This document shows, one piece after another, positions 27,001 to 34,147 of a stretch of DNA of 64,000 nt (position 1 is the first letter of the stretch; each line of letters opens with the position of its first letter). The position numbers and the translations under genes were made by a program. The stretch comes from Croceivirga sp. (GTDB lineage Bacteria; Bacteroidota; Bacteroidia; Flavobacteriales; Flavobacteriaceae). The DNA lies in contig JANQRG010000037.1 of NCBI GenBank assembly GCA_028284665.1, positions 62,001-126,000 on the forward strand, written 5' to 3'. The notes under the pieces are model-generated. The model was not told where the DNA came from and did not search any database. It worked only from the letters and a program-made list of their open reading frames with translations.

Positions 27001-27207
27001 CCGCGACTACGGGAGGAGATCCGTTCCTTGATGCGGGCGGTTAACGGTGCGGTAGCCACCCCTACCCAGCCGCAGTTAACACGTTTGGAACAGCTTAAAG
27101 GTGAGGTCGGTGCCGCGCAAAGTACGCTAAATAGTATTCGCTCCACGGCGATCCAGGGCATCAATGAGAAAGCGAAAACCTTGCCGCTGATTTCGGTGGG
27201 AGAGTAG
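24100..27207 (+). CDS. large exported BNR/VPS10 beta-propeller protein, paralogue
   Basis: 1035 residues: signal peptide MKLFRTLFVSGLLLCINPIF, then the same architecture as the protein at 12794-16039. IGPANMGGRVTDIDGIPGD matches IGPGGMSGRVTAIDV, and eleven or so Asp-boxes follow (KTTNGGVHFEPI, RTMDGGETWEKI, RSKDGGKTWERI, LTRDGGASWTKL, MTTDYGQSWTKI). After about residue 735 come a beta-sandwich (VEILDGSGTVIRTLKDTTVT) and a helical C-terminus. It lacks the Lys/Glu linker of its paralogue. GC is clearly higher than in the accessory genes that follow. No catalytic site recognised; function unknown, exported. Confidence 0.87.
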   Translation: MKLFRTLFVSGLLLCINPIFSQKDNYADALKSYEWRAIGPANMGGRVTDIDGIPGDASTFYVSGADGGIFKTTNGGVHFEPIFEGQRAYSIGALTIAPSDPNVLWVGTGEGDPRNSVGYGWGVYRSVDAGKSWVHLGLKETERIKRIVVDPNNPDVACVCALGKEWGPNPERGVFKTTDGGKSWKKILYIDEDTGCADIAMELSNPRIMYAGMWTFRRKPWRFDDGGKNTAIYRTMDGGETWEKIMKGLPETPMARPGIHIAKSQPNIIYLMTEFQGGGTAFRSEDRGENWVMVNDDPNINFRPFYYSDVRVDPNNPDILFSISGRLSRSKDGGKTWERIATTVHGDHQALWIDPTNSNRILNGSDGGYQVSYDGGDSWEIINNVELSQFYQIFIDNKDPYNVYGGLQDNGTWVGPSNSLYSAGILKRHWKGLAYGDGYFAVPIPGSEHEVYANLQGGVIFHVDSRYGNVRNIHPYPKIIGSAGDAIENHKYRFNWDSPITISPHDPNTVYFGGNVVFKSTDRGHTWEEISGDLTTNDKSKQKTSGGEIYQDNTAAEFHCSILYIDESPVEKGVIWVGTDDGNVQLTRDGGASWTKLNDRIKGLPPFAWVAKIHASEHDAGTAFVTVDQHRSDDFRPHAFMTTDYGQSWTKISNGLPQDDYVKVVRQDPINPNLLYAGMEHGIFASWDKGRSWTKINNNLPNVSVRDLRIQPRDRDLIVGTHGRGAWILDDIRPLQEMGDTEGKATHLFPVRRATLWHMFWRLENLGDRHYKAKNPDYGANINFYLAEGEKETATVEILDGSGTVIRTLKDTTVTQGVNRIVWDLGHEAATKLEGADGGGGFFSGPMHPFVAPGSYTARLKVQDAVSETPIEVRADPRMELSPEDYTAKTKMLLALRDLLSQTNVLINNTNTYKDQLAALHKKLKHNKGQDADGSLSADIEKAMTSIAEFRDDILKRPPPDMTYRQRPRLREEIRSLMRAVNGAVATPTQPQLTRLEQLKGEVGAAQSTLNSIRSTAIQGINEKAKTLPLISVGE

Positions 27208-27212
27208 AGGAG

Positions 27213-27266
27213 TAGTTAGCAGTATAAAGGAGATATGATCAATAATCGTATACCCTTGTTAGTGGT
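27213..27266 (+). repeat. dispersed repeat, 3' block (copy 3)
   Basis: AGTTAGCAGTATAAAGGAGA then TATGATCAATAATCGTATA and CCTTGTTAGTGG, aligned with copies 1 and 5 (GATAT-GAT, AATAATC, CCTTGTTAG). The final CCTTGTTAGTGG (27254-27265) pairs with CCGCTAACAATG (27793-27804) after the VOC gene, ten of twelve bases, so the VOC gene is bracketed by inverted repeats. Confidence 0.55.
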
Positions 27267-27305
27267 TATTTAAGAGGCGACACATGAACGATAACTTAGA
27301 AAAGA

Positions 27306-27785
27306 ATGAATAGAACCAAAACCATGTTTACGGTAATAACTTTTGGACTTTTGATTCAACTACTTACTTCTTCTGAAGACAATCCAAAACAACAATTAAG
27401 CACGATGATAAAAAAATCAAACCCTGTTGTATATTTTGAAATTCCAGTTACTGAATTAGATAGAGCAATAACATTTTATAAGGCAGTCTTCGATTTTGAT
27501 TTTACGAAAGAGGTAATTGACCATAATGAAATGGCTCTGTTTCCTTTTTTTGAAATTAACTCAGGAATTTCTGGTGCATTGGCAAAAGGCAAAACCTATA
27601 AACCAACGAAAGACGGAGTGATTATCTACTTTAATACGATGGATATTGATAGCACCCTAAGTCTCGTCATTGACAATGGAGGGAAAATATCATATCAGAA
27701 AACCTCAATTGGAGAATTGGGAACTGTTGCAGAATTTGAAGATAGTGAAGGAAATAGAATCGCTCTACATCAACCGAATGAATAA
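27306..27785 (+). CDS. VOC-superfamily (glyoxalase-like) protein
   Basis: 159 residues. One glyoxalase/bleomycin-resistance fold: PVVYFEIPVTELDRAITFYK, FDFDFTKEVIDHNEMALFPF, and the closing EFEDSEGNRIALHQP. The N-terminal 30 residues (MFTVITFGLLIQLLTSSEDN) resemble a signal sequence; an inner ATG at 27405 (MIKKSNPVV) would give a 126-residue cytosolic version, the usual family length, so the start is uncertain. Enzymatic role unknown. The gene has the A/T-rich composition of the accessory block and is flanked by TTGTTAGTGG/CCGCTAACAA inverted repeats. Confidence 0.82.
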   Translation: MNRTKTMFTVITFGLLIQLLTSSEDNPKQQLSTMIKKSNPVVYFEIPVTELDRAITFYKAVFDFDFTKEVIDHNEMALFPFFEINSGISGALAKGKTYKPTKDGVIIYFNTMDIDSTLSLVIDNGGKISYQKTSIGELGTVAEFEDSEGNRIALHQPNE

Positions 27786-27792
27786 AAGACAA

Positions 27793-27927
27793 CCGCTAAC
27801 AATGTATAAAAAAAGCAGGCGAAACAGTAATGTTAAAGGTTTTTGAGTCAAGTCAAACTTTGTGCTTATCTGTAAAGTTCTCTGCTTCGAAATCGCCTAC
27901 TTTTCATATACTAACCGTTGTACACCG
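27793..27927. repeat. attC-like imperfect inverted repeat between VOC and DinB genes
   Basis: A 135-bp element starts CCGCTAACAATG and ends AACCGTTGTACACCG. Nested arms pair: AAAAAGCAGGCG (27810-27821) with CGCCTACTTTT (27894-27904), and GCAGGCGAAACAG (27815-27827) with CTGCTTCGAAATCGCCTAC (27882-27900). Long, imperfect, self-complementary and placed exactly between two ORFs in the same orientation, it has the look of an integron attachment site; the strict RYYYAAC...GTTRRRY cores are not a perfect fit. No integrase is in the window. Confidence 0.5.
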
Positions 27928-27945
27928 CACCAAAAAATGCTAAAA

Positions 27946-28482
27946 ATGAAACGAAATTTGGTGATTTTCGGAGTTTTAATGTTCTGTCTAAGTTGTTCGG
28001 AAAGAAAGAATGAACCCGAAAATAAGAATTCATCGGAGTTAAGGACCCTACTAAATGATCAGTTGAAATATTCCCATACCGACGAAAATTGGTACGTACC
28101 TACCAAAATTGCCATAAATGGACTAACCACGGAACAAGTGAATTGGAAAGACAGCACAGAAAATAACTCAATTGGAGAAATTGTTTCTCATCTGACTTTT
28201 TGGAATGATATGTATCTAAGAACTCTGAAAGGAGAGGACTTTTCGGATTTTGATATAGACAACGACTCGACTTTTTTGATTTATAATGAGAAAGATTGGC
28301 AAAAGGTCACAGATAAATTGGATAGCGTTCAAATGGAATTCCAAATATGGACTGAAAATGCAAGTAAAGAACAATTATCTGAACAAGCTTTTGACATTTT
28401 GACCATGGTATCTCATAATGCATACCACACTGGGCAAATAATATATATCCGAAAACAAAATGGGTGGTGGAACAGAAAATAA
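27946..28482 (+). CDS. DinB-family lipoprotein
   Basis: 178 residues from the ATG at 27946 (MKRNLVIFGVLMFCLSC), whose lipobox Cys17 makes it a lipoprotein; an ATG three codons earlier is equally possible. The mature part is a DinB/YfiT four-helix bundle with His in EIVSHLTFWNDMY and the pair in MVSHNAYHTGQIIYIRK, the three-His metal site of the fold. Envelope location is unusual for DinB, which is mostly cytosolic thiol transferase-like. The gene is bounded exactly by GTTGTACACCG (27917-27927) and CGGTGTACAAC (28488-28498), perfect 11-bp inverted repeats, the right one 5 nt after the stop. Confidence 0.8.
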   Translation: MKRNLVIFGVLMFCLSCSERKNEPENKNSSELRTLLNDQLKYSHTDENWYVPTKIAINGLTTEQVNWKDSTENNSIGEIVSHLTFWNDMYLRTLKGEDFSDFDIDNDSTFLIYNEKDWQKVTDKLDSVQMEFQIWTENASKEQLSEQAFDILTMVSHNAYHTGQIIYIRKQNGWWNRK

Positions 28483-28487
28483 AAGTA

Positions 28488-28540
28488 CGGTGTACAACAA
28501 GGGCTATAATTCACCAGCCCGACAGCAGTCTGGCGGGTTG
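28488..28540. repeat. cassette boundary motif plus hairpin
   Basis: CGGTGTACAAC (28488-28498) is followed by GGGCTATAATTCA (28501-28513), the boundary motif also seen at 29930, 31215 and 38664. Then CAGCCCGACAG (28515-28525) pairs imperfectly with CTGGCGGGTTG (28530-28540). The hairpin may also end DinB transcription. The rest of 28541-28707 shows only the short ACCGTTGTAG boundary before the FRG gene. Confidence 0.5.
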
Positions 28541-28707
28541 CTTCGCTCCAACCCTAATATATTTTTTAAATTTAATATTCAACTAAACAAACCTCGGCAA
28601 TACATTCAACAATGCCTTCCTCTCGCCCTAATAGCTATCGAGACTCCTCGGAGGCAAGAACGAAATCATAGCGGAGACCGTTGTAGTAAACCAGAAATAA
28701 AAACGAC

Positions 28708-29661
28708 ATGGATGAACTTAGGATTTATAAGGGCTTGACCGAAAAAAGAAGGTTCTTTCATAAATCAAGAAGTAGCAATCACTACAACCTAGAGCAAATC
28801 AATCAATTTGATGATTGGTATAACAAAGAATTATCCTTGGATAATTCAACAAAGAGAATTATTTATAGAGGTATGAGTTCAGCGGAATATAAGCTCTATA
28901 ATTCTGCTCAGAGATTTTGGATACTCAATTCACTCACAATGTGGAAGGGAAAAGAGCATACTGAATATCTTAAAATGTTCAAATTCATGCTCAATAGAGC
29001 GAAAAAGGACTTTCTTTTTGAAAAAGTGTTTGAATTCTACAAATTAAAGAAATGGGAAATTGACTTCCCATTAATGAGTATTCTGCAGCATTATGGATCC
29101 CCAACTCCACTTTTAGACTGGACCTACAATCTTGATGTTGCTCTATACTTTGCAACAGAACAAATAAAGTATTTTGGGAAATCTAATAGTCCAAAAGATT
29201 ATTTTTCCATTTACAAAATAGACAAATCATTTAATCATGATTATACTTTCATCAACCTTAAGGGAGTCTCGATAAACGACACGCCAAAAGTAGATGACTA
29301 TTTTAAGTATGTCGATCAAAAAAACAAGATATACTTCTTATCAGATTTTGAAGATTTTGCTATTAAAAAGAAGAATATCATAGGTCAATTCACATCAATT
29401 TATAACCAAAATATAATCCCCCAAGAAGGGATGCTCATTTTTAACCCATTCCCAACTGATCCTTTTGAGGAATACTTTAGTAAGGCTTCTCCTTCAAAAA
29501 AACCAATTTATTGCGTGAACATTCACAAGCATATGGCAGAATACATTAGAAGGAGGTTAAAAAAGAAAAGAATTACGAAATCATTTATTTATCCGAGTAT
29601 TATGGATAATGCAAAGAACGCTTTAAATACGTACTTGGATGACATTACTAAACTAAGCTAA
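28708..29661 (+). CDS. FRG-domain protein
   Basis: 317 residues, cytoplasmic. The FRG domain is clear: IIYRGMSSAEYKLYNSAQR (the F/YRG strand, about residue 50), then LMSILQHYGSPTPLLDWTYN and VALYFATEQ (about 124-150), the conserved H-G-xPT-x-LLDWT-N-xxALxFA block that defines the family. A long C-terminal part follows, with a basic helix AEYIRRRLKKKRITK. FRG proteins are structurally akin to ADP-ribosyltransferase-type folds by some predictions and occur in defence islands; activity is unproven. A/T-rich. GTTGTAGTAAACC (28680-28692) and GGTTGGCTATAAC (29663-29675) bracket the gene as imperfect inverted repeats (10 of 13). Confidence 0.85.
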   Translation: MDELRIYKGLTEKRRFFHKSRSSNHYNLEQINQFDDWYNKELSLDNSTKRIIYRGMSSAEYKLYNSAQRFWILNSLTMWKGKEHTEYLKMFKFMLNRAKKDFLFEKVFEFYKLKKWEIDFPLMSILQHYGSPTPLLDWTYNLDVALYFATEQIKYFGKSNSPKDYFSIYKIDKSFNHDYTFINLKGVSINDTPKVDDYFKYVDQKNKIYFLSDFEDFAIKKKNIIGQFTSIYNQNIIPQEGMLIFNPFPTDPFEEYFSKASPSKKPIYCVNIHKHMAEYIRRRLKKKRITKSFIYPSIMDNAKNALNTYLDDITKLS

Positions 29662-29929
29662 TGGTTGGCTATAACAATACAAATAATGTTTTCATTTTAT
29701 AAATATTGGTATACCTGGATGAATTTTTATGAAAGAGAGTTCTTTTAATGAAAATATTAGAGGATTATTGTGAAATCATTAGTGTTTGATAGAGATGGAA
29801 GTACCTTTATTAGTACCGGAAATTTAAGCGAGATTCGGATGTGAATGTTTAAAAAATAACTTAAGTGGCAAAGGGAGAAACTACGAGTATTGAAATTCAC
29901 GAACATATAAAAACACAGCAGCTATCAAA

Positions 29930-30125
29930 GGCTATAATTCAATACCAAATGCCCTCAAACCCTAGCAGTACCCCGCTGCTACATTTTTAGGTTATCATGA
30001 TAGTATACTATCGCTCAGGGTCATACCTCTTCCTGGTGAATTACTGAATTTAGGGCGGGATGTAGCCCAGAAAACAAAACAACAATTGCCACCTTAGGCG
30101 TATATTAGAGATATTACTAATCCTG
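29930..30125 (+). repeat. dispersed repeat, long copy 4
   Basis: It runs from GGCTATAATTCAAT through GCAGTACCCCGCTGCTACAT, ATAGTATACTATCGCTCAG and GTAGCCCAG to CACCTTAGGCGTAT. It aligns over its length with copy 5 (31215-31427), roughly two thirds identical by eye. The GNAT gene starts 65 nt after it. The remaining gap, 29676-29929, shows only short frames such as a GTG frame reading KSLVFDRDGSTFIST that I cannot place. Confidence 0.6.
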
Positions 30126-30190
30126 CTATTTTTGGTATTGGTAGTCACCACGAGACGATAATTTAGGATATTGAGTAGTCTTATATTGTA

Positions 30191-30727
30191 ATGGAAAAAT
30201 GTGAACTCAGACCTTGGAACCTATCGGACCTGGATAGTTTGGTCCAATATGCCAATAATTGGAATATCGCAAAGAATTTAACGGACAAATTTCCTTTTCC
30301 CTACACCGAAGATGATGGGAAAAGATTTATTGAAAACGTAAGTAAACATGACCCTGTTCATGTTTTTGCTATTACCATTGATGGTGAAGCTATTGGCGCG
30401 ATCGGCATACACCCTCAAGATGACATACATCGAAAAAACGCTGAACTCGGTTACTGGTTAGCGGAACCGTTTTGGGGTCAGGGTATCATTAGCCATGCTA
30501 TTAAAAAGGTGGTTGATTATGCTTTTACCACCTTTGAAATTGAACGCGTTTTTGCACGGCCGTTTGGGACGAATACTGCTTCCCAAAAAGTCCTGGAAAA
30601 AAACAACTTCGTTTTAGAAGGCAAGTTTGAAAAAGCCCTTTTCAAAAATGGAGCCTACCTGGACGAATTAATATACGCAATCAGGCGTGAATCCTGGGAA
30701 AGTTATAAAACCACCAAAAATGACTAA
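30191..30727 (+). CDS. GNAT N-acetyltransferase, RimJ/RimL type
   Basis: 178 residues. ELRPWNLSDLDSLVQYANN opens the RimJ/RimL class; AIGAIGIHPQDDIHRKNAELGYWL leads into the acetyl-CoA site EPFWGQGIISHAIK (the Q/RxxGxG/A loop is WGQGIIS), then ERVFARPFGTNTASQKVLEKNNF, the typical beta6/alpha4. Full length and intact. The acceptor is unknown; members acetylate ribosomal protein N-termini, amino groups of antibiotics or polyamines. Preceded by a long dispersed repeat. Confidence 0.9.
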   Translation: MEKCELRPWNLSDLDSLVQYANNWNIAKNLTDKFPFPYTEDDGKRFIENVSKHDPVHVFAITIDGEAIGAIGIHPQDDIHRKNAELGYWLAEPFWGQGIISHAIKKVVDYAFTTFEIERVFARPFGTNTASQKVLEKNNFVLEGKFEKALFKNGAYLDELIYAIRRESWESYKTTKND

Positions 30728-30772
30728 AATCTATCTTGATCCCAAGTATTCTGGAGGGACCAAATCATACCT

Positions 30773-30797
30773 TAGCATGCCGGCAGGGCCGATGCTA
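30773..30797. terminator. hairpin after GNAT gene
   Basis: TAGCAT (30773-30778) and CGGC pair with GCCG and ATGCTA (30792-30797) around an AGG loop, with a two-base bulge (GC). It sits 45 nt after the stop but has no T run, so termination strength is doubtful. Confidence 0.4.
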
Positions 30798-30835
30798 TCG
30801 GGCTACTAGTAATACAGTCCTAAGAAGCAATAGTT

Positions 30836-31153
30836 ATGTCAAAAAGAACATTCGTTTACATTTGGGAATACCACGTAAAAGAGGAATTCCTTTCAGAATT
30901 TGAAACCCTATACGGTCCCGACGGGGATTGGGTTCGATTGTTTAAAAAAGCCAACGGTTACATTTCCACCGATTTCTATCAGGATATTTCACACACAAAT
31001 AGATTCATAACGGTGGATTCCTGGAACACCAAGGAGGATCGAGACAATTTTCGAGCGAAATTCTCGAAAGAATTTGAACTTCTGGATGAATACTGTGAGC
31101 GTTTTACAGAAGAAGAAAAGTTCATAGGGGATTTTAATGGTTACGGTAAGTGA
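30836..31153 (+). CDS. ABM-like dimeric alpha/beta-barrel protein
   Basis: 105 residues with the antibiotic-biosynthesis-monooxygenase-like ferredoxin fold: TFVYIWEYHVKEEFLSEFET as strand 1/helix 1, GYISTDFYQDISHTNRFITVDSW as the central sheet, then KEEDR-like KEDRDNFRAKFSKEFELL. Cytosolic and usually dimeric; roles range from quinone monooxygenase to structural. No catalytic residues can be assigned. Confidence 0.75.
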   Translation: MSKRTFVYIWEYHVKEEFLSEFETLYGPDGDWVRLFKKANGYISTDFYQDISHTNRFITVDSWNTKEDRDNFRAKFSKEFELLDEYCERFTEEEKFIGDFNGYGK

Positions 31154-31214
31154 TTGTTAAATCGATTTGAGAAATTGATTACGTATTGCGATTAAGCTGT
31201 AAGCAAACTTAGGA

Positions 31215-31427
31215 GGACTATAATTCATTGCTTTTAACCCCAGACCCCACCAGCGGTACACTACGATTTTTTAAGATGGGATAATAGTACACTATCGCTT
31301 CAGAATAGCTCTTTTCCCAGCAAAATACTGAGGTTAGATTCGGATATAGCCCAGGGAACAAAGCAAGAATTGCTACCTTAGGTGTATGACGGGTATATGA
31401 TAAATGATCATAAATCCTTGTTAGCAG
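31215..31427 (+). repeat. dispersed repeat, full copy 5
   Basis: It begins GGACTATAATTCATTG, continues ACCAGCGGTACACTACGATT, ATAATAGTACACTATCGCTT and GGATATAGCCCAGGGAACAA, and ends GCTACCTTAGGTGTAT ... ATCCTTGTTAGCAG, 10 nt before the next start codon. GTTAGCAG (31420-31427) is matched by CTGCTAAC (32803-32810) just after that gene. It is the best complete example for building a consensus. Confidence 0.6.
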
Positions 31428-31437
31428 CAATCATAAA

Positions 31438-32793
31438 ATGAAAACTTTGAAAAAGTATAAAATAGTAGTACTCCTTTTCATAATGATCTCAGCCTGTAAA
31501 AACAAAACCAAGGTTAGCGAGACTATTGCGGTTGAGGTTGGACAAGATGAAATGACCCATATTCAAATTTCAAGGGAAAAATATAAAGATCAGCTGTACG
31601 GTTTTTGGTTAGGGCAGTGTATTGCCAATTGGACGGGATTGATAACAGAGATGGACAAAATTGGTAATATCGGTGAGATAAAAACCGGAGATTTTTATAC
31701 GAGAGATGATTGGGGTAAACCTGATCTGCCCAGTATTTGGGGACAAGGTTTACCGAGTGAAGTATCTCCAACCATTGATTTTGTCCTAAGAGGCGCAAAC
31801 GAAGTATGGGGAGCAGATGACGACACGGATATTGAGTATATGTATCAACATCTGCTTTTTGTAAATCAAACCAGCACTTTAACCGCAGCACAGATACGAG
31901 ATGGTTGGTTAAAACATATAAAACCCGATGAAGAAAACCATCTGTGGGTGTCAAATCAAAGGGCATTTGATCTCATGCAGGAGGGTGTCTTGCCACCTGA
32001 AACCGGAGATCCGGAGAATAATGAACATTATGAGATGATTGATGCCCAATTAACTACTGAGATATTTGGCTTCTTCTCACCTGCTCGACCAGATATTGCA
32101 ACCAAAATTGCCCATCTTCCTATACAAACCACGGCTAGGGCAGAAGCAGAAGATATTTCAAAGTTTTATGTTACCATGTATTCCCTGGCTTCAATGAATA
32201 CCGAAGAAACGATGCGTAAAAGAATACATTGGATGGCCAATGAAGCACGAAAGGTGTTCCCCGATAGTGTATACCCGGCAAAAATGTTTGATTATACCCA
32301 AAAATTATACAATTCTGGGATTCCCTGGGAACAAACCAGAGATTCGCTATATTACAAATATCAGGTGAAAGAAGAAGATGGTTACAACCTTACCTCTAGG
32401 AACTTGTATTGTAATGGCTGCTTTGCCGCCGGGATAAATTTTGCGGCAAGTTTGGTAAGCCTGTTTTATGGAGAAGGAGATATAAAAGAAACCATCAAAA
32501 TTGGCACGCTTGCAGGATGGGATTCTGATAATCCAACGGCAACCTGGGGTGGTTTACTAGGTTTCATGATTGGAAAGGATGGAATAGAGACCACTTTTAA
32601 CAGAGCACTCTCCAATAAATTTAATATTCACAGGACCAGAGAAAACTTTCCTGTTGATGGGAATGATACTTTTGAGAATATGGCCCAAAAGGGGCTAATG
32701 GTTACGGATAGAGTTGTAAAAGAAGCGATTGGAGGAACGATAGATCCTGAAAGAGATATATGGATTATCCCTTTACATCCGGTAGATGATTAA
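31438..32793 (+). CDS. ADP-ribosylglycohydrolase-family lipoprotein
   Basis: 451 residues. A signal with lipobox ISAC (Cys20) precedes an ADP-ribosylglycohydrolase (ARH/DraG) fold: KYKDQLYGFWLGQCIANWTG (start of the helical core), WGADDDTDIEYMYQHLL (Asp127-131, the first metal-binding acids), and TLAGWDSDNPTATWGGLLG (the second Asp cluster). The dinuclear metal site thus looks intact. DraG-type enzymes act on ADP-ribosyl-arginine or related N-glycosides in the cytosol; a membrane-anchored version outside it more likely hydrolyses an extracellular N-ribosyl or similar glycoside. Bracketed by GTTAGCAG/CTGCTAAC. Confidence 0.87.
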   Translation: MKTLKKYKIVVLLFIMISACKNKTKVSETIAVEVGQDEMTHIQISREKYKDQLYGFWLGQCIANWTGLITEMDKIGNIGEIKTGDFYTRDDWGKPDLPSIWGQGLPSEVSPTIDFVLRGANEVWGADDDTDIEYMYQHLLFVNQTSTLTAAQIRDGWLKHIKPDEENHLWVSNQRAFDLMQEGVLPPETGDPENNEHYEMIDAQLTTEIFGFFSPARPDIATKIAHLPIQTTARAEAEDISKFYVTMYSLASMNTEETMRKRIHWMANEARKVFPDSVYPAKMFDYTQKLYNSGIPWEQTRDSLYYKYQVKEEDGYNLTSRNLYCNGCFAAGINFAASLVSLFYGEGDIKETIKIGTLAGWDSDNPTATWGGLLGFMIGKDGIETTFNRALSNKFNIHRTRENFPVDGNDTFENMAQKGLMVTDRVVKEAIGGTIDPERDIWIIPLHPVDD

Positions 32794-32885
32794 AGATAAA
32801 AACTGCTAACGTGATCTAAGAACGTTATCTGAACCCGTATGCATGCCACAGCACCTGGTCCGGTCGGTAACATCCATTTTTTACT

Positions 32886-33641
32886 ATGAATATGACCCTA
32901 AAAGATAAAATCATAATCGTAACCGGTGCCAGCAAAGGCATCGGTGCGGGAATAGCAAATGAACTGGCGCTAGCTGGGGCAACTGTTCTACTTTGTGCTC
33001 GGAATAGCGATCAACTCAATGCGGTGAAGGAAAACATAGAAAAGGAGGGAGGGATTGCGTATGCGTTTCCCCTCGATATCACTTCAGTTGCTGAAATTAC
33101 CCGGGTATTCAAAACCATATTTGATCAATTTGGAAAAATTGATGTCCTTATCAACAATGCCGGATTGGGCTTTAATCATGCAGCGCTTGACGTGGAAGAA
33201 AGCGATTGGGATGCTATGATGGATGTCAATCTAAAGGGGTTGTTCTTTTGTGCTCAACAAGCAGGGAAATACATGATTGAAAAAGGGTACGGCCGCATTA
33301 TCAATATGAGTTCCCAGGCAAGTTTGGTGGCCATTAAAGATCATGCCGTGTATTGTGCTTCCAAAGGGGGTGTCAATGCCCTAACAAAAGTATTGGCCCT
33401 GGAATGGGCCGATAAGGGTATTACGGTAAATGGAATTTCTCCGACCTTCACCTATACACCAGGGACAGCAGAACGTTTGGATAGTCCTGACTATTTAGCT
33501 GGAGTACTACAACGTATACCGGTGGGAAAAGTAGCTGCAATTGCTGATATTACGACCGCAATTCGCTATTTGATCGGTCCCAACTCCGGCATGGTTACAG
33601 GGTCTAATTTAGTGATCGACGGAGGCTGGACGATCCAGTAA
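32886..33641 (+). CDS. classical SDR oxidoreductase
   Basis: 251 residues of classical type: VTGASKGIG (13-20), NNAG (90-93), catalytic Ser142/143 in NMSSQASLV, Tyr156 and Lys160 in YCASKGG, and the C-terminal SNLVIDGGWT. The ARN after beta-2 suggests NADP(H). Similar to 2-deoxy-gluconate/glucose dehydrogenase or FabG-like enzymes; substrate not assignable. Start at 32886 or two codons later (MTLKDK). Confidence 0.9.
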   Translation: MNMTLKDKIIIVTGASKGIGAGIANELALAGATVLLCARNSDQLNAVKENIEKEGGIAYAFPLDITSVAEITRVFKTIFDQFGKIDVLINNAGLGFNHAALDVEESDWDAMMDVNLKGLFFCAQQAGKYMIEKGYGRIINMSSQASLVAIKDHAVYCASKGGVNALTKVLALEWADKGITVNGISPTFTYTPGTAERLDSPDYLAGVLQRIPVGKVAAIADITTAIRYLIGPNSGMVTGSNLVIDGGWTIQ

Positions 33642-33780
33642 TTTGAATCTAAAAGCGCCATGGAACTGTTCCGTGCTGTTAACTACATGTTGTTAAGCCG
33701 ACATAAGCAGCCTCTTGCTCATGAAAAACAGTAACTTCGATTTGGCTAATGTCATTAAAAAATAACCCAATCGTATTTCA

Positions 33781-34029
33781 TTGGTACCAGGCCTATTACT
33801 TGTTTTAGCATTTTTTGTTTGGCTTTTCCACACCCGGAAAATCTCGGAATATGAACCCTCCGAATATGATACGGAAATGGAGAAGTATCCTTCTGAAAAG
33901 TATTGGGAGAAAATAGATAAGATTGACAAATGGAGTTACGGGCTATTCTCTATATTTTGCCTTGTGTTAGGACTTGTTCTGATTTATAATGATTTGGCGG
34001 GTTTTTACGGTTGGACCAGAATATTCTGA
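33781..34029 (+). CDS. small two-helix membrane protein, start doubtful
   Basis: 82 codons from a TTG: a TM helix (LLLVLAFFVWLFH), an acidic loop with repeated EYEPSEYDTEMEKYPSEKY, then a second TM (YGLFSIFCLVLGLVLIYN). The same frame is open back to an ATG at 33721 except for one TAA at 33763-33765, so the natural gene may have begun at 33721 and lost its first part to a stop codon. No family recognised. It lies in the 33642-34147 gap. Confidence 0.45.
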   Translation: MVPGLLLVLAFFVWLFHTRKISEYEPSEYDTEMEKYPSEKYWEKIDKIDKWSYGLFSIFCLVLGLVLIYNDLAGFYGWTRIF

Positions 34030-34147
34030 TAATCGGTAAAATGTGAAGTGAAAAGCGCGACCTGGCCAAACATTACATTAGTAGTGCCGCTAGAACGGAG
34101 ACAGAGTCCCGAATCACAAGAGAAATCATAAAAATTACTATAAATCA

